Positions 22,580 through 34,229 of a stretch of DNA of 64,000 nucleotides are shown piece after piece. The notes under the pieces were generated by a model that searched no databases, was not told the origin of the DNA, and saw only the letters and a program-made list of their open reading frames with translations. A program made the position numbers and the translations under genes. The stretch covers positions 38,563,059 to 38,627,058 of the forward strand of contig OY979718.1 of the NCBI GenBank assembly GCA_963855995.1. Reading direction: 5' to 3'. Source of the DNA: Muricea muricata (lineage: Eukaryota; Cnidaria; Anthozoa; Malacalcyonacea; Plexauridae). Position 1 is the stretch's first letter. Each line of letters opens with the position of its first letter.

Positions 22580-23511
22580 TACAGTGCCTTTCCAAAAGTT
22601 TCAATACAGCTCAAAAATTTTAATGATTTTTTAAATATGTGACAACCTTTATGGATTTCTTTGTAAAGCTTAAGTCTCGATTGTTTTTTTTATATTTTGG
22701 GTAAAAAACTTCTCCTTTAACCTGTCGAAAACTCAAAATAGATAGACAGCGGCATTATTGTTTGTGATATCACTTTAGTAATTCTATTGTTCTATTTTAG
22801 CATCGATTGCACAAGCATCAACGCACTTAATTTCTTTATATGATGGATGCTTATTCGGTATATTTGATTTCCAATTCGTCTGTTGATCAAATATTACATT
22901 CACGCTAAGCAGTTATTCTAAACTTTATTAATTTCTCTTATAGGGCTCTTTCCCAGACAAATAACCTCGCTTTCATGCGCGAAGTTCAGATAGATCTTTC
23001 TTTAGAAAAATACCTTTTTGACATTGCTAATTATATAGTAAGATGGCACCATATCACTATAGATTTTTTAGCTGAAGAGTAATGTTTTCCTACATAAAAC
23101 AGGGCGTATTCAAGTACTGTAAATTGAACTGTAAATTAATTAATTGAATAAGTTATGAAACTTTAAAACATGAGGATTGTGTCGTCAACGAAAGTATTGT
23201 TGCTTCCCCATTATGGAACAAATACATTTAAATTATTATGATATTGGTGTTCTGAATGGTTACACAAGAGTGGAGAAGGTCATAGATAACGAATTCTGTA
23301 ACTAAGTTAATTGTTGCATATAACGCAAAAGTTTCTTTATATCCGATATAGTTTGAAATTTTCTGAAGCCCAAATTGTGGGCGGTGTTTACCTAAAATGT
23401 TTAAAAACAATCAAGACTTAAGCTTCAGGAAAAGATCTTTAAAGGTTGTCGAAAACTTTGAAAATAATTCAAATTCTTGAGCTGTATTCAAACTTTTGGA
23501 AAGGCACTGTA
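22580..23511. mobile_element. Tc1/mariner-like non-autonomous element with TA duplication
   Basis: The element proper is 22582-23509 (928 bp). CAGTGCCTTTCCAAAAGTTT at the left is matched by AAACTTTTGGAAAGGCACTG at the right, each flanked by TA (22580-22581 and 23510-23511). The inverted repeats extend inward about 120-130 bp with scattered mismatches, as far as AAGCTTAAGTCtCGATTG on the left and its complement near 23415-23430. A CAGTG terminus with TA duplication is typical of Tc1/mariner. The interior has no transposase frame. It lies in intron 6. Confidence 0.85.
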
Positions 23512-23995
23512 CAATTGAGATTGAAGCCATTTTGAATGTACTGTATAAAGCACTTTTTTTGCGTTACTGCCTAAACGACTCGTTGATGCGCGTGCGCAGA
23601 TTTTTAATAGTCAACGAACATCATATACTATTACTGCTATGTAATATATTAATTAGTAAATACACAAGTCATGTAATTATTGTAATTTGCTTTTCAGTGC
23701 ATTCGTAACACAACTGTGTTTAATCGACTTATATGTATTTTTGCACAAACATTTTAATGATATCGCATTATGGATTGTAGAGTACAGTGCTGGCTTTACA
23801 TTCAATTTTACTCTTCTGTATGGCAAATAGCAATCGTATTTTCTATGACAAAATCTTAAAAGAGGTCTCGCGTAAAATTACTTACTTCTAAAATTTCAGA
23901 ATATTTTTATTTCCAGTTATGTATAGCTTACACTTAAGAGTTCCACGGAAGCCCATGGAAAGCCTCAAATAACTTTCAATAAAATATTTCCTAAC

Positions 23996-24131
23996 CTGGA
24001 TAACACAAGCATCCGTCTCAGTTCCTTGACTGTCGACATAACAGCCAACAGGGAATCCAGTTGAACAAAAATATTTCCTGGCATCGGTACTCACTTGGTA
24101 GCACCATGTTACAGGCATGTTATCAATAATC
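23996..24131 (-). CDS. TM9SF2: TM9SF2-like exon 6
   Basis: Completes Trp148 and encodes 149-193, starting IIDNMPVTWCY and including FPVGCY and DACVIQ. These are strongly conserved lumenal-domain motifs of TM9SF2. The donor GTTAGG is less canonical than its neighbours but the next exon joins in the expected phase. Confidence 0.95.
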
Positions 24132-24441
24132 CTGAAACGAAAAGATAGTTTCCACACACTCCCTACCAAATGAATCTGTATAGATAATCACATGGGGCCA
24201 AGTAAAATGAAGGTTTAATTTCCAGCTTTGTGAACTTACGTTTACCGGGACCCCAATACGATCGCTTGTTAATCACATTATACAGAATAAAATTACATTA
24301 ATTCCAACATAATTCACCACAAATGTGAGCTTCCCTTCGAATGAGAACTTTAAATTTAGATTTGGCACAAGTGTACATAATTGTATGTCAATGAGAAAAC
24401 TGAGAATATGTTAATCTTAAATCACAGGCCTTTCAACTGTA

Positions 24442-24495
24442 GGGATCCTGGGTAGCAGCGCTACCTGCAAGGACCTGAAGCTAACTGAAATGCTT
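24442..24495 (+). repeat. Short dispersed repeat, copy 2
   Basis: GGGTAGCAGCGCTACCTGCA ... CCTGAAGCTAACTG matches 20509-20560; GGTAGCAGCGCTACC is a self-complementary stem here. Confidence 0.45.
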
Positions 24496-24740
24496 GACCA
24501 GAAGGTCTTATGCACTATTTAAAACATGAGCAGGACTGCACTTTTATTCTTTGAATTACTACAGTATATGTGAGCATATGTCATTGAAATCATCAAGACG
24601 ATGGATGGAAATGTCTTGAAGTGTCTCGAATTTGTCTCATCTTTACATTATAGTAAGATACTGGTACTCGTGAAATAAATGTCATTTTTCCGCCTCAAAT
24701 AAAGAGACAAAAAAAGTTTAACGAAGTTGTGTAGACTTAC

Positions 24741-24862
24741 CAATGGTGTTGATAGTTTAATCGTATTGCATCTTTGATGAAGCTCAATTTTTCACCATTT
24801 ACATCGTCTTTAGTATATTTCTTCTCACATGCTGTGGCACACTTTTCAGTTTTAAATGTTAT
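24741..24862 (-). CDS. TM9SF2: TM9SF2-like exon 5
   Basis: Codons 108-147 plus TG of a split Trp codon. Contains TEKCATAC, the conserved paired-cysteine block, and RLNYQHHW. Acceptor CTGTGCAG, donor GTAAGT. Confidence 0.95.
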
Positions 24863-25208
24863 CTGCACAGAAATATCACATGAAAAAATATTAAAATCTA
24901 TTAATAATAAGAAAATTGTATAGACCTTCACGAATTAAAGTAGAATCTTGAATTTTGACTTCCCAATGACAATAATTGCACATTCTCATACCACGGAAAG
25001 TCTCAATAAACAAGCCCTTTTAAAACGATGAGGTTTGCACAACAATGTCATAAGCTTCACAGAGCTACCCTCATGCTTACACTAGGCAACCTTAAGTATG
25101 CTAAGCAAATCCATAAAAAACTTGCATAACAGATCTTACATGTTCTAGCTATATGGTAACAGTACCATAAATGTGTAAAACATATCATTCAGTAGTAACA
25201 GTACTTAC

Positions 25209-25247
25209 ATTATAAGCTGATGGTTCAATTCGTTCACCAAAGACAAC
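25209..25247 (-). CDS. TM9SF2: TM9SF2-like exon 4 (39 bp)
   Basis: Codons 95-107, VVFGERIEPSAYN, phase 0 at both ends, donor GTAAGT. It continues directly from ENLGQ of the previous exon, giving the family motif ENLGQVxFGERIEPSxY. Confidence 0.93.
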
Positions 25248-25612
25248 CTACAGTGATATCAAATAAAATGATAGTGATATGGTAACATCACTACGTACAT
25301 GTACTGCACCTAAAATCCTAGCTATCTTGTCGATGCAATTTTTAACTTGTTTTAATATATAATAATGCAACATTCCTATTGTTTATAATATGTAATACTA
25401 GGTAAAAATAGTCTTTTAAATGTGTGATCAATATGCTGATGAATTTTGTTAATTTTCGTGCTACCACAAAAACATTTGATCACATTAAGTAATGCATGGC
25501 TTCGCCCAATGATCAAACAGTGTACAAACAAGCCATTATTTATTATTCGTCTTTTTAACTGGCTTTCGAAACAACTAGAATCACCCATCATAATTAATGT
25601 ATCATACAATAC

Positions 25613-25670
25613 CTGACCCAGATTTTCAGATGGGGCATAATCACCTTGATTTGGAGAGCAAAAATCAAAT
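25613..25670 (-). CDS. TM9SF2: TM9SF2-like exon 3
   Basis: Completes codon 75 and encodes 76-94, FDFCSPNQGDYAPSENLGQ. The FDFC and P-SENLGQ words are conserved family signatures of the lumenal domain. Ends in phase 0 at GTATTG. Confidence 0.93.
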
Positions 25671-26142
25671 CTAAATAAGATTTAAAAATTCACGTGAAAT
25701 TGACACTACCTGAATGCAACTGGCAGCTAATCTACATATTCTGTACATGGACAAAAATTATAGTTGTCCAGCTTATCAAAGACAGGATGCACATTGTTGT
25801 GGTGGCAGCATTAGTTTTCTAGTTGTCAATAACATTGAACAATATGTTGAGCCTGAATCAGCTCCCAACCAGGTGCAACAATACCAAACAATATTGTTAT
25901 AAGAGCCAGGAACAATGTTTCCCCTACAACATTACAAGTTGCATCTATTTCTCTTTTCTTTATAGTTTACATCAGCATTAAACTTACTGTGACAGCCTTA
26001 CTGTACGTGCCAGTACATATCTGGTAAGTAACTTATTGGCCAACACCATTCCATATCCATTAGGTACTAGGTTTGAAAGCAGCAAGCTAACTTGCATATT
26101 AGAGAGGACATTTCAGTGTAGTTGATTTACTGTTTAACATAC

Positions 26143-26210
26143 CTGCTTTATTCATATGGAATGATTGTTTTAACAGAATTTAGCCGATTGACAAACAGAG
26201 GTATACGGGT
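26143..26210 (-). CDS. TM9SF2: TM9SF2-like exon 2 with in-frame TAA
   Basis: Codons 53-74 plus two bases. It reads TRIPLFVNRLNSVKTIIPYE, then TAA (26148-26150), then Ser and AG of a split Arg codon. In relatives PYE is followed by Tyr, so a TAC/TAT to TAA change is the simplest reading. Acceptor TTATTTAG and donor AG|GTATGT are both good, so the stop cannot be avoided by shifting either splice site. Skipping exons 2 and 3 together (126 bases) would keep frame but remove a conserved block. Confidence 0.9.
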
Positions 26211-26865
26211 CTAAATAACAAAATGCAGCTGTACTTGTACTTATTTTATACTTTCTAACACTATATAGATGATTTTACTCATCAGAGAAGAAGCTTTGCA
26301 TCTAGACAATTATAATAACCAAAAAATCGGAAAAAGCCCTTCACTTCAGCCATTATTAAAGTAAAATTATTCTTTATTTTCAAGTGGTTGACAGTCTGAC
26401 TGCACCAATAAGTATTGCTCTGTTATGGGGGCTCAGACGTGAACTGAATTATAACTAGCATGCATTGATTGCTGATATAATTAAAAATACTTCATGCATA
26501 AAAAACCTTTGTGTATTATACAATTTAAATACAGTATATACATTCGCACTCTATTGATTCTGTTGTGCATAGTTGCCAGCTTTGAAGACAAATTTTGCTG
26601 GAGATTCTTGTAACAAAATTTTTTTCGAGAAAAGTAAAAATAAAAAAAAATTAACAGTTCATTGAAACGTGATAATTCATTGTGAGTGCCATCACATTAA
26701 TTATATAATGGTGGGAAAATTAATATCATTTCAAAGTACAGTGTGCACAGTTTGGTATTTAAAGTAATAGAACAGGATCCCAGTAGTCAGTGAGTTTTGC
26801 AAGGTGTATTGTTTCCATGCCAACTGTTATAATCCATACTGTATTTACATATTCAGGTTCTACCA

Positions 26866-27119
26866 AATTGACCATTACGAAAAAGATAATAGATGTACAT
26901 TTTACCAGAATGCATTGCAGTTGGAAATATCATTTAAAAAACAAATTGACATGTGTTAAAGGGCAAGCATAAGAAAGGAGCATATTTTCTTTGTTTTGTT
27001 AAAGTTTTATGGCTCAAAATTCTTGGCAGATTTTTTCAGTTGTTTTCGCTTGAGTCTTGATGCCCAAAATGCATTCTGCTAAAGTGTACATGTTCCCATC
27101 TTTTTCATTATGGTCAATT
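26866..27119. mobile_element. ~254-bp foldback MITE, copy 2
   Basis: The left end AATTGACCATTACGAAAAAG and right end CTTTTTCATTATGGTCAATT are complementary, as are GTACATTTTACCAGAATGCA and TGCATTCTGCTAAAGTGTAC further in. It lies in intron 1 of the TM9SF2-like locus. Confidence 0.7.
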
Positions 27120-27625
27120 CATATTTTTTCACACAACATTAGCTTGGATTTCATAAATATCAGTTATGCAGAACACATAGTATTTTAATATGAACTTAAC
27201 AACTGACAGAAAAATGGATAAAGTAATCTTTAAGTAGTTGTGGTGGAGGTTACTGGTCACACTGTTTTATAAGATTGTATTATAATCAGATGTACACTCT
27301 GATACTCCCTGCAAACAACACAACCTTTTGTACAATTTGATAGTACAACTCTTGCCACTTTAGCCCACATATATCAATGGTAACGTGAGAACTGAAACGA
27401 AAACAAACTGTTTTCTCAATTGTGTACTACCTTTTAATAGTCTCTAGCACATTTCAGTATACCATTGATAACAATTTATCAAGCAATGCAAATTAACCAG
27501 GCACTCGAGTTTCGTAATAATTTCAGAGCTCAAACTTTTAGACGCTAAAATGATTAAAGCTTCTTTCAACTTTTTTCCCTGCTTGAAACGTACAAGAATA
27601 GAAAACGAAACATAAACTACGTTAC

Positions 27626-27781
27626 CTTGCAGTTGGAATCGCCAGTCAATTGCTTTTCACAATACGAGACTGGTGCTAAACCTGGCAAGTAAAAACATTC
27701 TGTATGAAGAAACGACAAGCAGAATGCCAGATAAAAGTAGGTTCTAATGCCTTCATAATCGTTAATTTCTTGTCCAAACAT
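27626..27781 (-). CDS. TM9SF2: TM9SF2-like exon 1: start codon, signal peptide
   Basis: Codons 1-52, ending in phase 0 at GTAACG. The ATG at 27779-27781 is preceded three codons upstream by an in-frame TGA, which fixes this start. Residues about 16-29 (FYLAFCLSFLHTEC) are a hydrophobic signal peptide, followed by FYLPGLAPVSYC, the mature N terminus typical of the family, then a short Cys-bracketed loop ending SNCK. Confidence 0.92.
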
Positions 27782-29700
27782 AGGGAATCAATCATGAACA
27801 TATTCATATGTGTTTATTGCGCACTGATCTCTATATGAAACTACACAGTCAATTGGGCCTATAGTCGGGTTCAAACCACTGACAGGTTTTTGGAAAGAAG
27901 TATACCACAATTTTGCTCGCAGCGCGAAATCCATAAGAGAAGTGACTTGGAAGTTGATAGTATTGCCGAATATTTGATACGCGAGGTATGTACATTCATA
28001 ATTTGTGTGGAAAAGTTGCACACAATTTATAGCATCATATCGGGTTTTATCTAGTTTTACACTTCGATTACGTTCTTATTAAATATTGGATAGGCTGGGG
28101 CAACATATGGAAGGAAAATGATGGCTGGGTATATTCGAAGCAAAGGTCAGGTTCTGAGTCGATCTCAGATTCGCAAGTCACTTCAACGAATTAATCCAAC
28201 CGATCACGAAAGGAGACTGAAGAGCTGACACAGTTCGTGTTCAAACTGAAAACGCGAAAAAGGGTAGGAAATTTGTGTCAATCAAAAACAGTTAAAAGTA
28301 GAAACCTGAAATTTGTGCAAAATCCAGTTTTCAAAAATCGAGATTTAGTGAAAAACGGAATTGCCGAAACCTACCACTGATTTGACATCCACAGAGGCAT
28401 ACCAGCAAAGTATCGCGCCTTGGCTAGTCTTCTGCTTTCGTTGTTGTGATACATCATTAATTTACTAAATTATTAATATACGCACAAAACACATAAAGCC
28501 GCGGCCTGTCACAGGTAATCAAAATGTCAATTTCGCAATTAACAAAGGATATCTAAATAAATATTGACACCGCTATGATTCACCAATTTTCAGAACATAT
28601 AGCATAGAGCCTGGTCTCTGCGAGGAACTAGAAGAATTAGATTCGTCGGTTTAAGTTTTGCAAAGTTATTTCAATTTTAATTGGCCGTCTGATTGTGATC
28701 CAATACTAAAACATTTATTTTAGCCCTGATATGAACTGGAATAAAAAGATCCTAGGTCACAGAATAAAACAAATTCCGAAAATAGACATCTTGTATTCCT
28801 GATATTCAAGAAAGAACAAGAAAACGACAGAGTCGGTGATATTTCGTCTTTATTCCAAAGACATTGTCAAACCAATGATGAACAATATTATATCACAATT
28901 CCTTGTGAAGCAATCACTTTGGGAAATATATTGCCATTTTTCTTCTTCATGCGCAGTCTGCTATGACGACAACAATCATTGCAAAAGACAGCACTCCCAA
29001 CATCATGGCAAAGTTCATTTGAATTGAGCTTTAATCACAAATTTGATTGGGTTTATATATGTTTTCTTCTCGAATTTGTCTTATTTGTAACCAATTATTT
29101 CGCACATGCAGGAAAAAAGCCACTTGGCCTTGACCTAGAGTTTAGAATCCCTGAGCCAAAAACATTTTTTTCACTCTGCACCCTTTCTAAATCAGTGCTG
29201 TTTCAGTTTATGCCCATCTTTTTTTTGTAAAATTCATTTATCTATTTGCTGTTCTATGTACAAGACCGTACAAAAAGTCAATTCCCAGTGGAGCCCTTGA
29301 ATGGCTTCGCTGACATTGTTGAAAGGTTTACCGCGTCTTGCTGACGGCAATTCGTGATGAACTTCGAGTTCCTTTTTGCAAAACTGACTCGAAAATATAT
29401 GATATTCAAAGTAGTCTATTATCTTCCTTCCCCGTAAAACAAACTGAATACGTATATATGTTATTATATGGGAATTTGACCCCAATAGTTTGGTTTTCGG
29501 CATTGAAATCAGTGCTGGGTGCATGCCTTGTATTTCATTGCGAGTTTATTTTTGCTGATTTCTGATAGTCGAGTGGTGATATTCAACTTTTGAGTTGCAA
29601 ATTACCGTTAAAAGCAGATTTTTTGAAAAACATTTCAAAAATTTGGAGTGATTTTAAGCGAGAAAAATATGCTTGGTTTATAGTTTGAAAATAAATTATC
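27782..29700. other. Intergenic region upstream of the TM9SF2-like start
   Basis: No TATA box or CpG-rich block is obvious in the minus-strand promoter position just above 27781. Apart from the dispersed repeat at 28766-28879, I see no recognisable gene; short open frames at 28.8-29.5 kb lack domains and overlap on both strands. Confidence 0.4.
28766..28879 (+). repeat. Dispersed ~120-bp repeat, copy 2
   Basis: AAAACAAATTCCGAAAATAG through GAGTCGGTGATATTTCGTCT matches 21747-21868 at roughly 85% by eye. It lies outside the TM9SF2-like locus, so the pair is interspersed and not a local duplication. Confidence 0.6.
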
Positions 29701-29738
29701 ACTGAATTCTATAAGAGTGTTCAGTGACGTTCACGTAT

Positions 29739-29780
29739 TAACCAATCAGGCGCTGAATCACCATCTTTAAGCCAATCAGA
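29739..29780 (+). promoter_or_regulatory. Possible promoter with two CCAAT boxes
   Basis: ACCAATCAG (29741) and GCCAATCAG (29771) are two good CCAAT-box matches 30 bp apart, just upstream of the candidate spliced exons at 29839-30428; TGACGTTCACGT lies before them. Only motif matching supports this. Confidence 0.3.
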
Positions 29781-29838
29781 GGTGTACATAATTCACCCGC
29801 TATCCTAGGGCTGGTGGACCCTGAAGTTAGTTTCTTCG

Positions 29839-30428
29839 ATGCCCCGACGAGAAGGTGAATTAGAAACTTATTAGCGTGAAAAATAATAGAAGAAATTGAA
29901 CGAACACCTAAATGAATATCAGAGAACGACGCTATTAGGTAGAAAAGGTATAAATTCATGTTTTCATTGTATTTTTGTCCATAAATATTGTAATCCGCCG
30001 GAGTTCCAAATGTTCGGCCGCTCGAAATGTAGTTTGTCAGTTCTAAAAGTTGTGCTCTCTTTTTCTTTTTGTAGAATTCAGAAAGGCAAATTAGTTTTAA
30101 ACAGAAAAGGTAAATGTTTGAGGATTTTTTCAAGCTTTTTTGACTTCGTGTTCGTTTTGCCAGTTCGAAATTCAGAAGTTACGTCGGCGCCTATTTGCAG
30201 ACCAAGCAAGTTTAGTCTTTCTTATATATAAGCCTTGTACAATTCTAAAGTGTGTTAGCATTGATTTGAAGCTATTTGGTCTCATTTTTTCTGTATTTAA
30301 ACAAAAAAATAGCGTATTATATTTGTTCAAAATATCGTTTGCTAATTTTGTAATGCCTTGCTGTTTTTAGGCTTTCGGATCTTCAAACCGTCCGCTGTCA
30401 AGTTCCCGTCAACTTTATCTACAAAAAG
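29839..30428 (+). CDS. Candidate 5' exons of an unrecognised plus-strand gene
   Basis: Two segments look like real exons: 30075-30109 (acceptor with a strong pyrimidine tract CTCTTTTTCTTTTTGTAG, donor AAAAG|GTAAAT) and 30371-30428 (acceptor CTGTTTTTAG, donor AAAAG|GTAGAA). They join in one open frame, RIQKGKLVLNRK then GFRIFKPSAVKFPSTLSTKR. An ATG at 29839 (MPRRE, donor GAAG|GTGAAT) with a 16-base exon at 29923-29938 would connect in phase, but that micro-exon's acceptor is poor. I do not recognise the product. No later exons were found with confidence, and chance agreement is a serious alternative. Confidence 0.25.
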
Positions 30429-33040
30429 GTAGAACTTTACTAGTATTTCCTTGCGTTTTGTGTCATGTTTTGCTCTATTTTGACTTCAAAACTTTCATGA
30501 AACTTTCATGAAAGTCGCGTGGTTTGGCGTTTTGCTTGAACTCTACTTGAACTTTTTGGCAAAGCTGGTTAATTTACTTCGCTAGTTTATTCGTACTGAC
30601 TAAAGAAGCCTGACTAAGCTAATATCTTAAGGATTTTTTTTTATCAATTTCAAGTCAAAAACGTTCTAAAAAAGCTTGCTGTAAAAAGTATGAGACAGTC
30701 AGTCGCCTGTGGGTAACAAAGTAACAAAGGCAAAAGCTTTTAAGCGGCGAAAATAACTATTGTATTGTATTGCTAAAATGAGTTTAGAGCGGCAAACTTT
30801 TTGTAGATATTATTCTTTCCACATGGTGTCTAAACTTGATATGCAATGTGTTTCTGCCTCCATTTAAAAAAAAATACAAAAGCGCAGGATTTTTAGCAGA
30901 TAAAGTGCAAATAGTCAGCGCTCAAATTGAATAGGAAAACTTGGAATTTTAGCTAAAAAATCATCAGAATTTTTCCTTTAAAATAAAAGCTTACAATTAA
31001 TTTTTCAAAAAAACCGGGAAAATATTATAATAAATTTTGAGTTGTACCATTTAATTTGAGCGCTAATACAGACTACAATCATGAAAATAACATGTGTAGA
31101 ATCCTTATAAAAAGCATGTGCTGTTAGTATTGTTGAAGGGCATAATATTGGTATTCACTATAAAAATACCCCCTCCTTCCCCTAAATACAATGTTGACCA
31201 TCACTTGAACTAATCGGTGTGAAGTTATGCAAACAACATTGTATTTAGGAAGGGGGGGGGGGAGGGGCAATGTGGAAATTACTGTTTTGTCTACTAATTA
31301 ATTTTCATGATGGTACAGATTACATACAATACTGACATACAATTCAGGGACGGATTTACATAGGGGGAGGTGATAAATGTTAGGACAGGGGTGCTTGTGG
31401 TACTGTTTGTTATTTGAAACACAATTTCAATTCACAATTTCAAAGGGTGTGCAAAAATATCTTGGGGGGGGGGGTCAAATCCCCTCCCCCCCCCATGAAA
31501 ATCCATTGCTGGTGTAAATAAAAGCTGAGAAGGCAATGTGTTGATTTTACCATAATGCTGTGCAAATATGTGCAGTGTGTAAACAGCCCCCCCCCCCATT
31601 CCTTGTCATAGAGAATAATATGCATAAAAAGCTAGGGAACAGATATTTTTAATTCAGCACAATGTTTGCATAAATTGTGGTGGAACAATTAAAAATAGGG
31701 CCGTTCCAAAAAAGATCCATTACCCACACATTCATGTTTGGGGGCAACTGTCTCAAGCAGGTCTCAAATTTGTATAGGATGTCCAGAGGGGGAAGGGTAT
31801 TGTAAATTTCCCCTGCGTATCTGGATGGATCTTTTCCGGAACAATTATATTCATTGTCAAGTGGTTATGGATTCTCATTTTGTTGATTTATTATGTCTTG
31901 AAGTATCAGATGTTATGGCAGTTGAATATGGCGGCAAATGGTTATTTATCAGTAATGGCGGCAAAGATGTTGATGCCTAGAGCTCTATACATTACTGGAG
32001 TAATAGTTACACACAGATATTGAACTTTGGCATATTTTGACTTTGGCACTGCAGAGCTGTACTTAAACCTTGAAATCTATTACAGATTTTTATCCCTAAA
32101 TATCATATTTACACAGGAGCCCAGTCAGGGGTGCACAATGGGGGGGGGGGGTGTCTATACTGTGTACTCCAGTTATGTATTACAAATTTTTTGGGATTGC
32201 TAAACCTTGCCCAATAGATTTTGTCTCTATTTTTTTGCTGTTCTAAACAATTATGTTCCTACTAACATTAAGAATGAGAACATTTTAATTATATTCCAAT
32301 TTTGGTACACACACATTTTTGTACTATATAGCAAAAGTCTATTTGTCAAGCTAGGGCATAATAATGCTATGCAAGTTTGGGATGATTTTGTACATATATT
32401 GTAATAGCTGAATCTTTGCACAATTGCTTATGGTAAGCTTATATTGGTTTCAGATTGCAATTCTGCTGCTTGTGTGACTTGAGATTATATTTTCCTACTT
32501 TGTAAACCATAAAGTTACAATATTTGAAATAAGTTTACATAAGTTCAGCATATTTCAGGTCAGCTTTTTAAATCCAAAATTGAAGCATTAGAAAATTCAT
32601 TAGTAGCCATTCTCCTCATGCACTCCTGCAATAGAGAGAACGTCACGTTACTATTTATATGCTGGATGTTATGTAAATAATATAAGTGTCCAAGTATGGG
32701 AGGGGGAGTGTCCCAAGCCATAATAAACCTTGTTGGAATTTATTGCTAGTAATTTGTGAAGGAGTTAATTAATGCACCTTATCCATGTTACCACCTTTTG
32801 TTCCTGCAAGCTAGTTTACAGTACAGTTTTGTGCTCACAGGATGCTCCATTTCACTTCAATATGCCTGGAAAATAATAACCAAGAATTAAGAGTTAAGAT
32901 TTAATGTAGCTAATATAGTGTGCTGAATCATCTGTAATTGGTCATCACTTTTGTTTCAACCAAACATATAACCCGGTACTAAGAAGTGAATCCAGTTTTT
33001 CATCACTAATTGAGTTGTTATTCTAGTAGTTGATTGTATC
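30429..33040. other. Gene-poor AT-rich DNA with G/C homopolymer tracts
   Basis: No gene recognised. Runs of G or C occur at 31251-31262, 31464-31474, 31481-31494, 31586-31598 and 32139-32150. The 31738-31980 plus-strand frame (80 codons) has no known domain. Confidence 0.4.
31169..31262. repeat. Hairpin with G/C-tract ends
   Basis: CCTAAATACAATGTTG (31181-31196) is complemented by CAACATTGTATTTAGG (31234-31249), preceded by a CCCCCTCCTTCCC run and followed by GAAGGGGGGGGGG. The arms are ~28 bp and the loop ~37 bases. It could be a decayed MITE end pair. Confidence 0.55.
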
Positions 33041-33047
33041 ACATTCA

Positions 33048-33760
33048 ATCAATTATACTTAGTTACCAGGCTCTTAACTTATTGAACTACAGTGAAGTAT
33101 GTGGTTACCAATGGTTTACTGCTTTAAAATTAATATGCTAATCTTACATCAAGATGGTTCAGTAATTTAAAGTTACTCAAAATCACCAATTGCAAGATTT
33201 TTTCACACACACATTGAACCAACCAAATATACTATGATTTATTGACGTTAATCAAGTTATTAGTCAACAATAGTTGTTATTTCAGTACTTAATTAAAACA
33301 TTTGATCAATTATACTTAGTAGTTATACTATTCTTATTTGACTTATCGCACTAAAGTATGTGGTTACCAATGGTTCTCTGGTTCAAAGTTATGCTATCAT
33401 GTAGTGCATCAAAGCTTCATTAAAAAGGATACTATCATGCAAGATTATTTCTCAAACATATTGGACGAGCCAAATATAGCGTTACCCTTGAAGTTAATCA
33501 TGTCGGTCGATGACCAGGAAATTTAGTAATTAATTAATTTATTATATTTATATTACAAGTTATTTCAGTAATTAATTACAACATTCGATCAATTATACTT
33601 AGTTACCAGGAGGTCACCAATTGTTCAGGTTTAAAATTACTCTGTCACTTAGAATATAAAAGCTTCATTAAACGGGATGCTACCATTACATGCAAGATTC
33701 TTTCTTAAACATGTTGGACCATAAATGGATTATTTCCCAGTAATAACAATTAAATACTGT
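33048..33760 (+). repeat. Three diverged tandem ~260-280-bp units
   Basis: ATCAATTATACTTAGT recurs at 33048, 33305 and 33588. GTATGTGGTTACCAATGGTT follows the first two; AAAGCTTCATTAAA, ATGCAAGATT and an AAACATnTTGGAC word follow the second and third. Units are clearly diverged. Confidence 0.65.
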
Positions 33761-34229
33761 AAAGCTCTTTTATAGCTACCATTAAGTTTTATAAGACAGT
33801 TTGCTACCAGTACTTACACATAAGATGCAACCGTATCGGATTGTGATACATGATAAACAAGGTCATTTCTCCACAATCTCATTTCTCCAATACCATCCCA
33901 TTCCTTTTTTACAATTAAGCGTCTTGATGGCAAGTCCTCCTATGGATCCTCCTTGTTTGAAACAATGGATAAATTCTGCACCAGTTCAACATCCTGATAA
34001 TATATAACCACACAGTCCTAATAAATGTAGCAAAAATTCCCACAGTTAAGTCCTTGAACAACAGGTGTGTGCTTGCAATGGCCGTCCAAAATTATGATTT
34101 AAAACTATAGATATAAGCAGCGGGCTGTAAAAATTATATTATTATTTAATGCATGTATGATTTTGTAATTATTTTTTAATAATATTATATAATGCAGCAA
34201 CAAGAGAGCATATAATATTTAACTTGCAT

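Larger units (their letters stand above)
7411..27781 (-). pseudogene. TM9SF2: TM9SF2-like nonaspanin gene, 20 exons, two in-frame stops
   Basis: Twenty minus-strand exons, each bounded by AG and GT, join in frame into 665 codons plus TAA, matching the usual length of animal TM9SF2 (about 660). The family are nine-pass endosome/Golgi membrane proteins with a cleaved signal peptide and a long lumenal N-terminal domain. Hallmarks seen are FYLPGLAP after the signal peptide, [120 protein letters not shown] and the C-terminal KIYGAVKVD. Against function: TAA at codon 73 (26148-26150) where Tyr is expected, TAA at codon 452 (13677-13679), loss of the conserved IARY after HKD, Arg at 316 inside a membrane segment, Pro at 388 for a conserved Arg, Arg at 449 for Trp, and loss of the usual stop after KVD, adding 11 residues. 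All splice sites and the frame survive, so decay is recent; a null allele or base-call errors cannot be excluded. Confidence 0.9.

Noticed and set aside
23888-24169. 93-codon continuous minus frame as a single gene
   Set aside because: Only 23996-24131 is homologous to TM9SF2; the rest reads through the donor into the intron.
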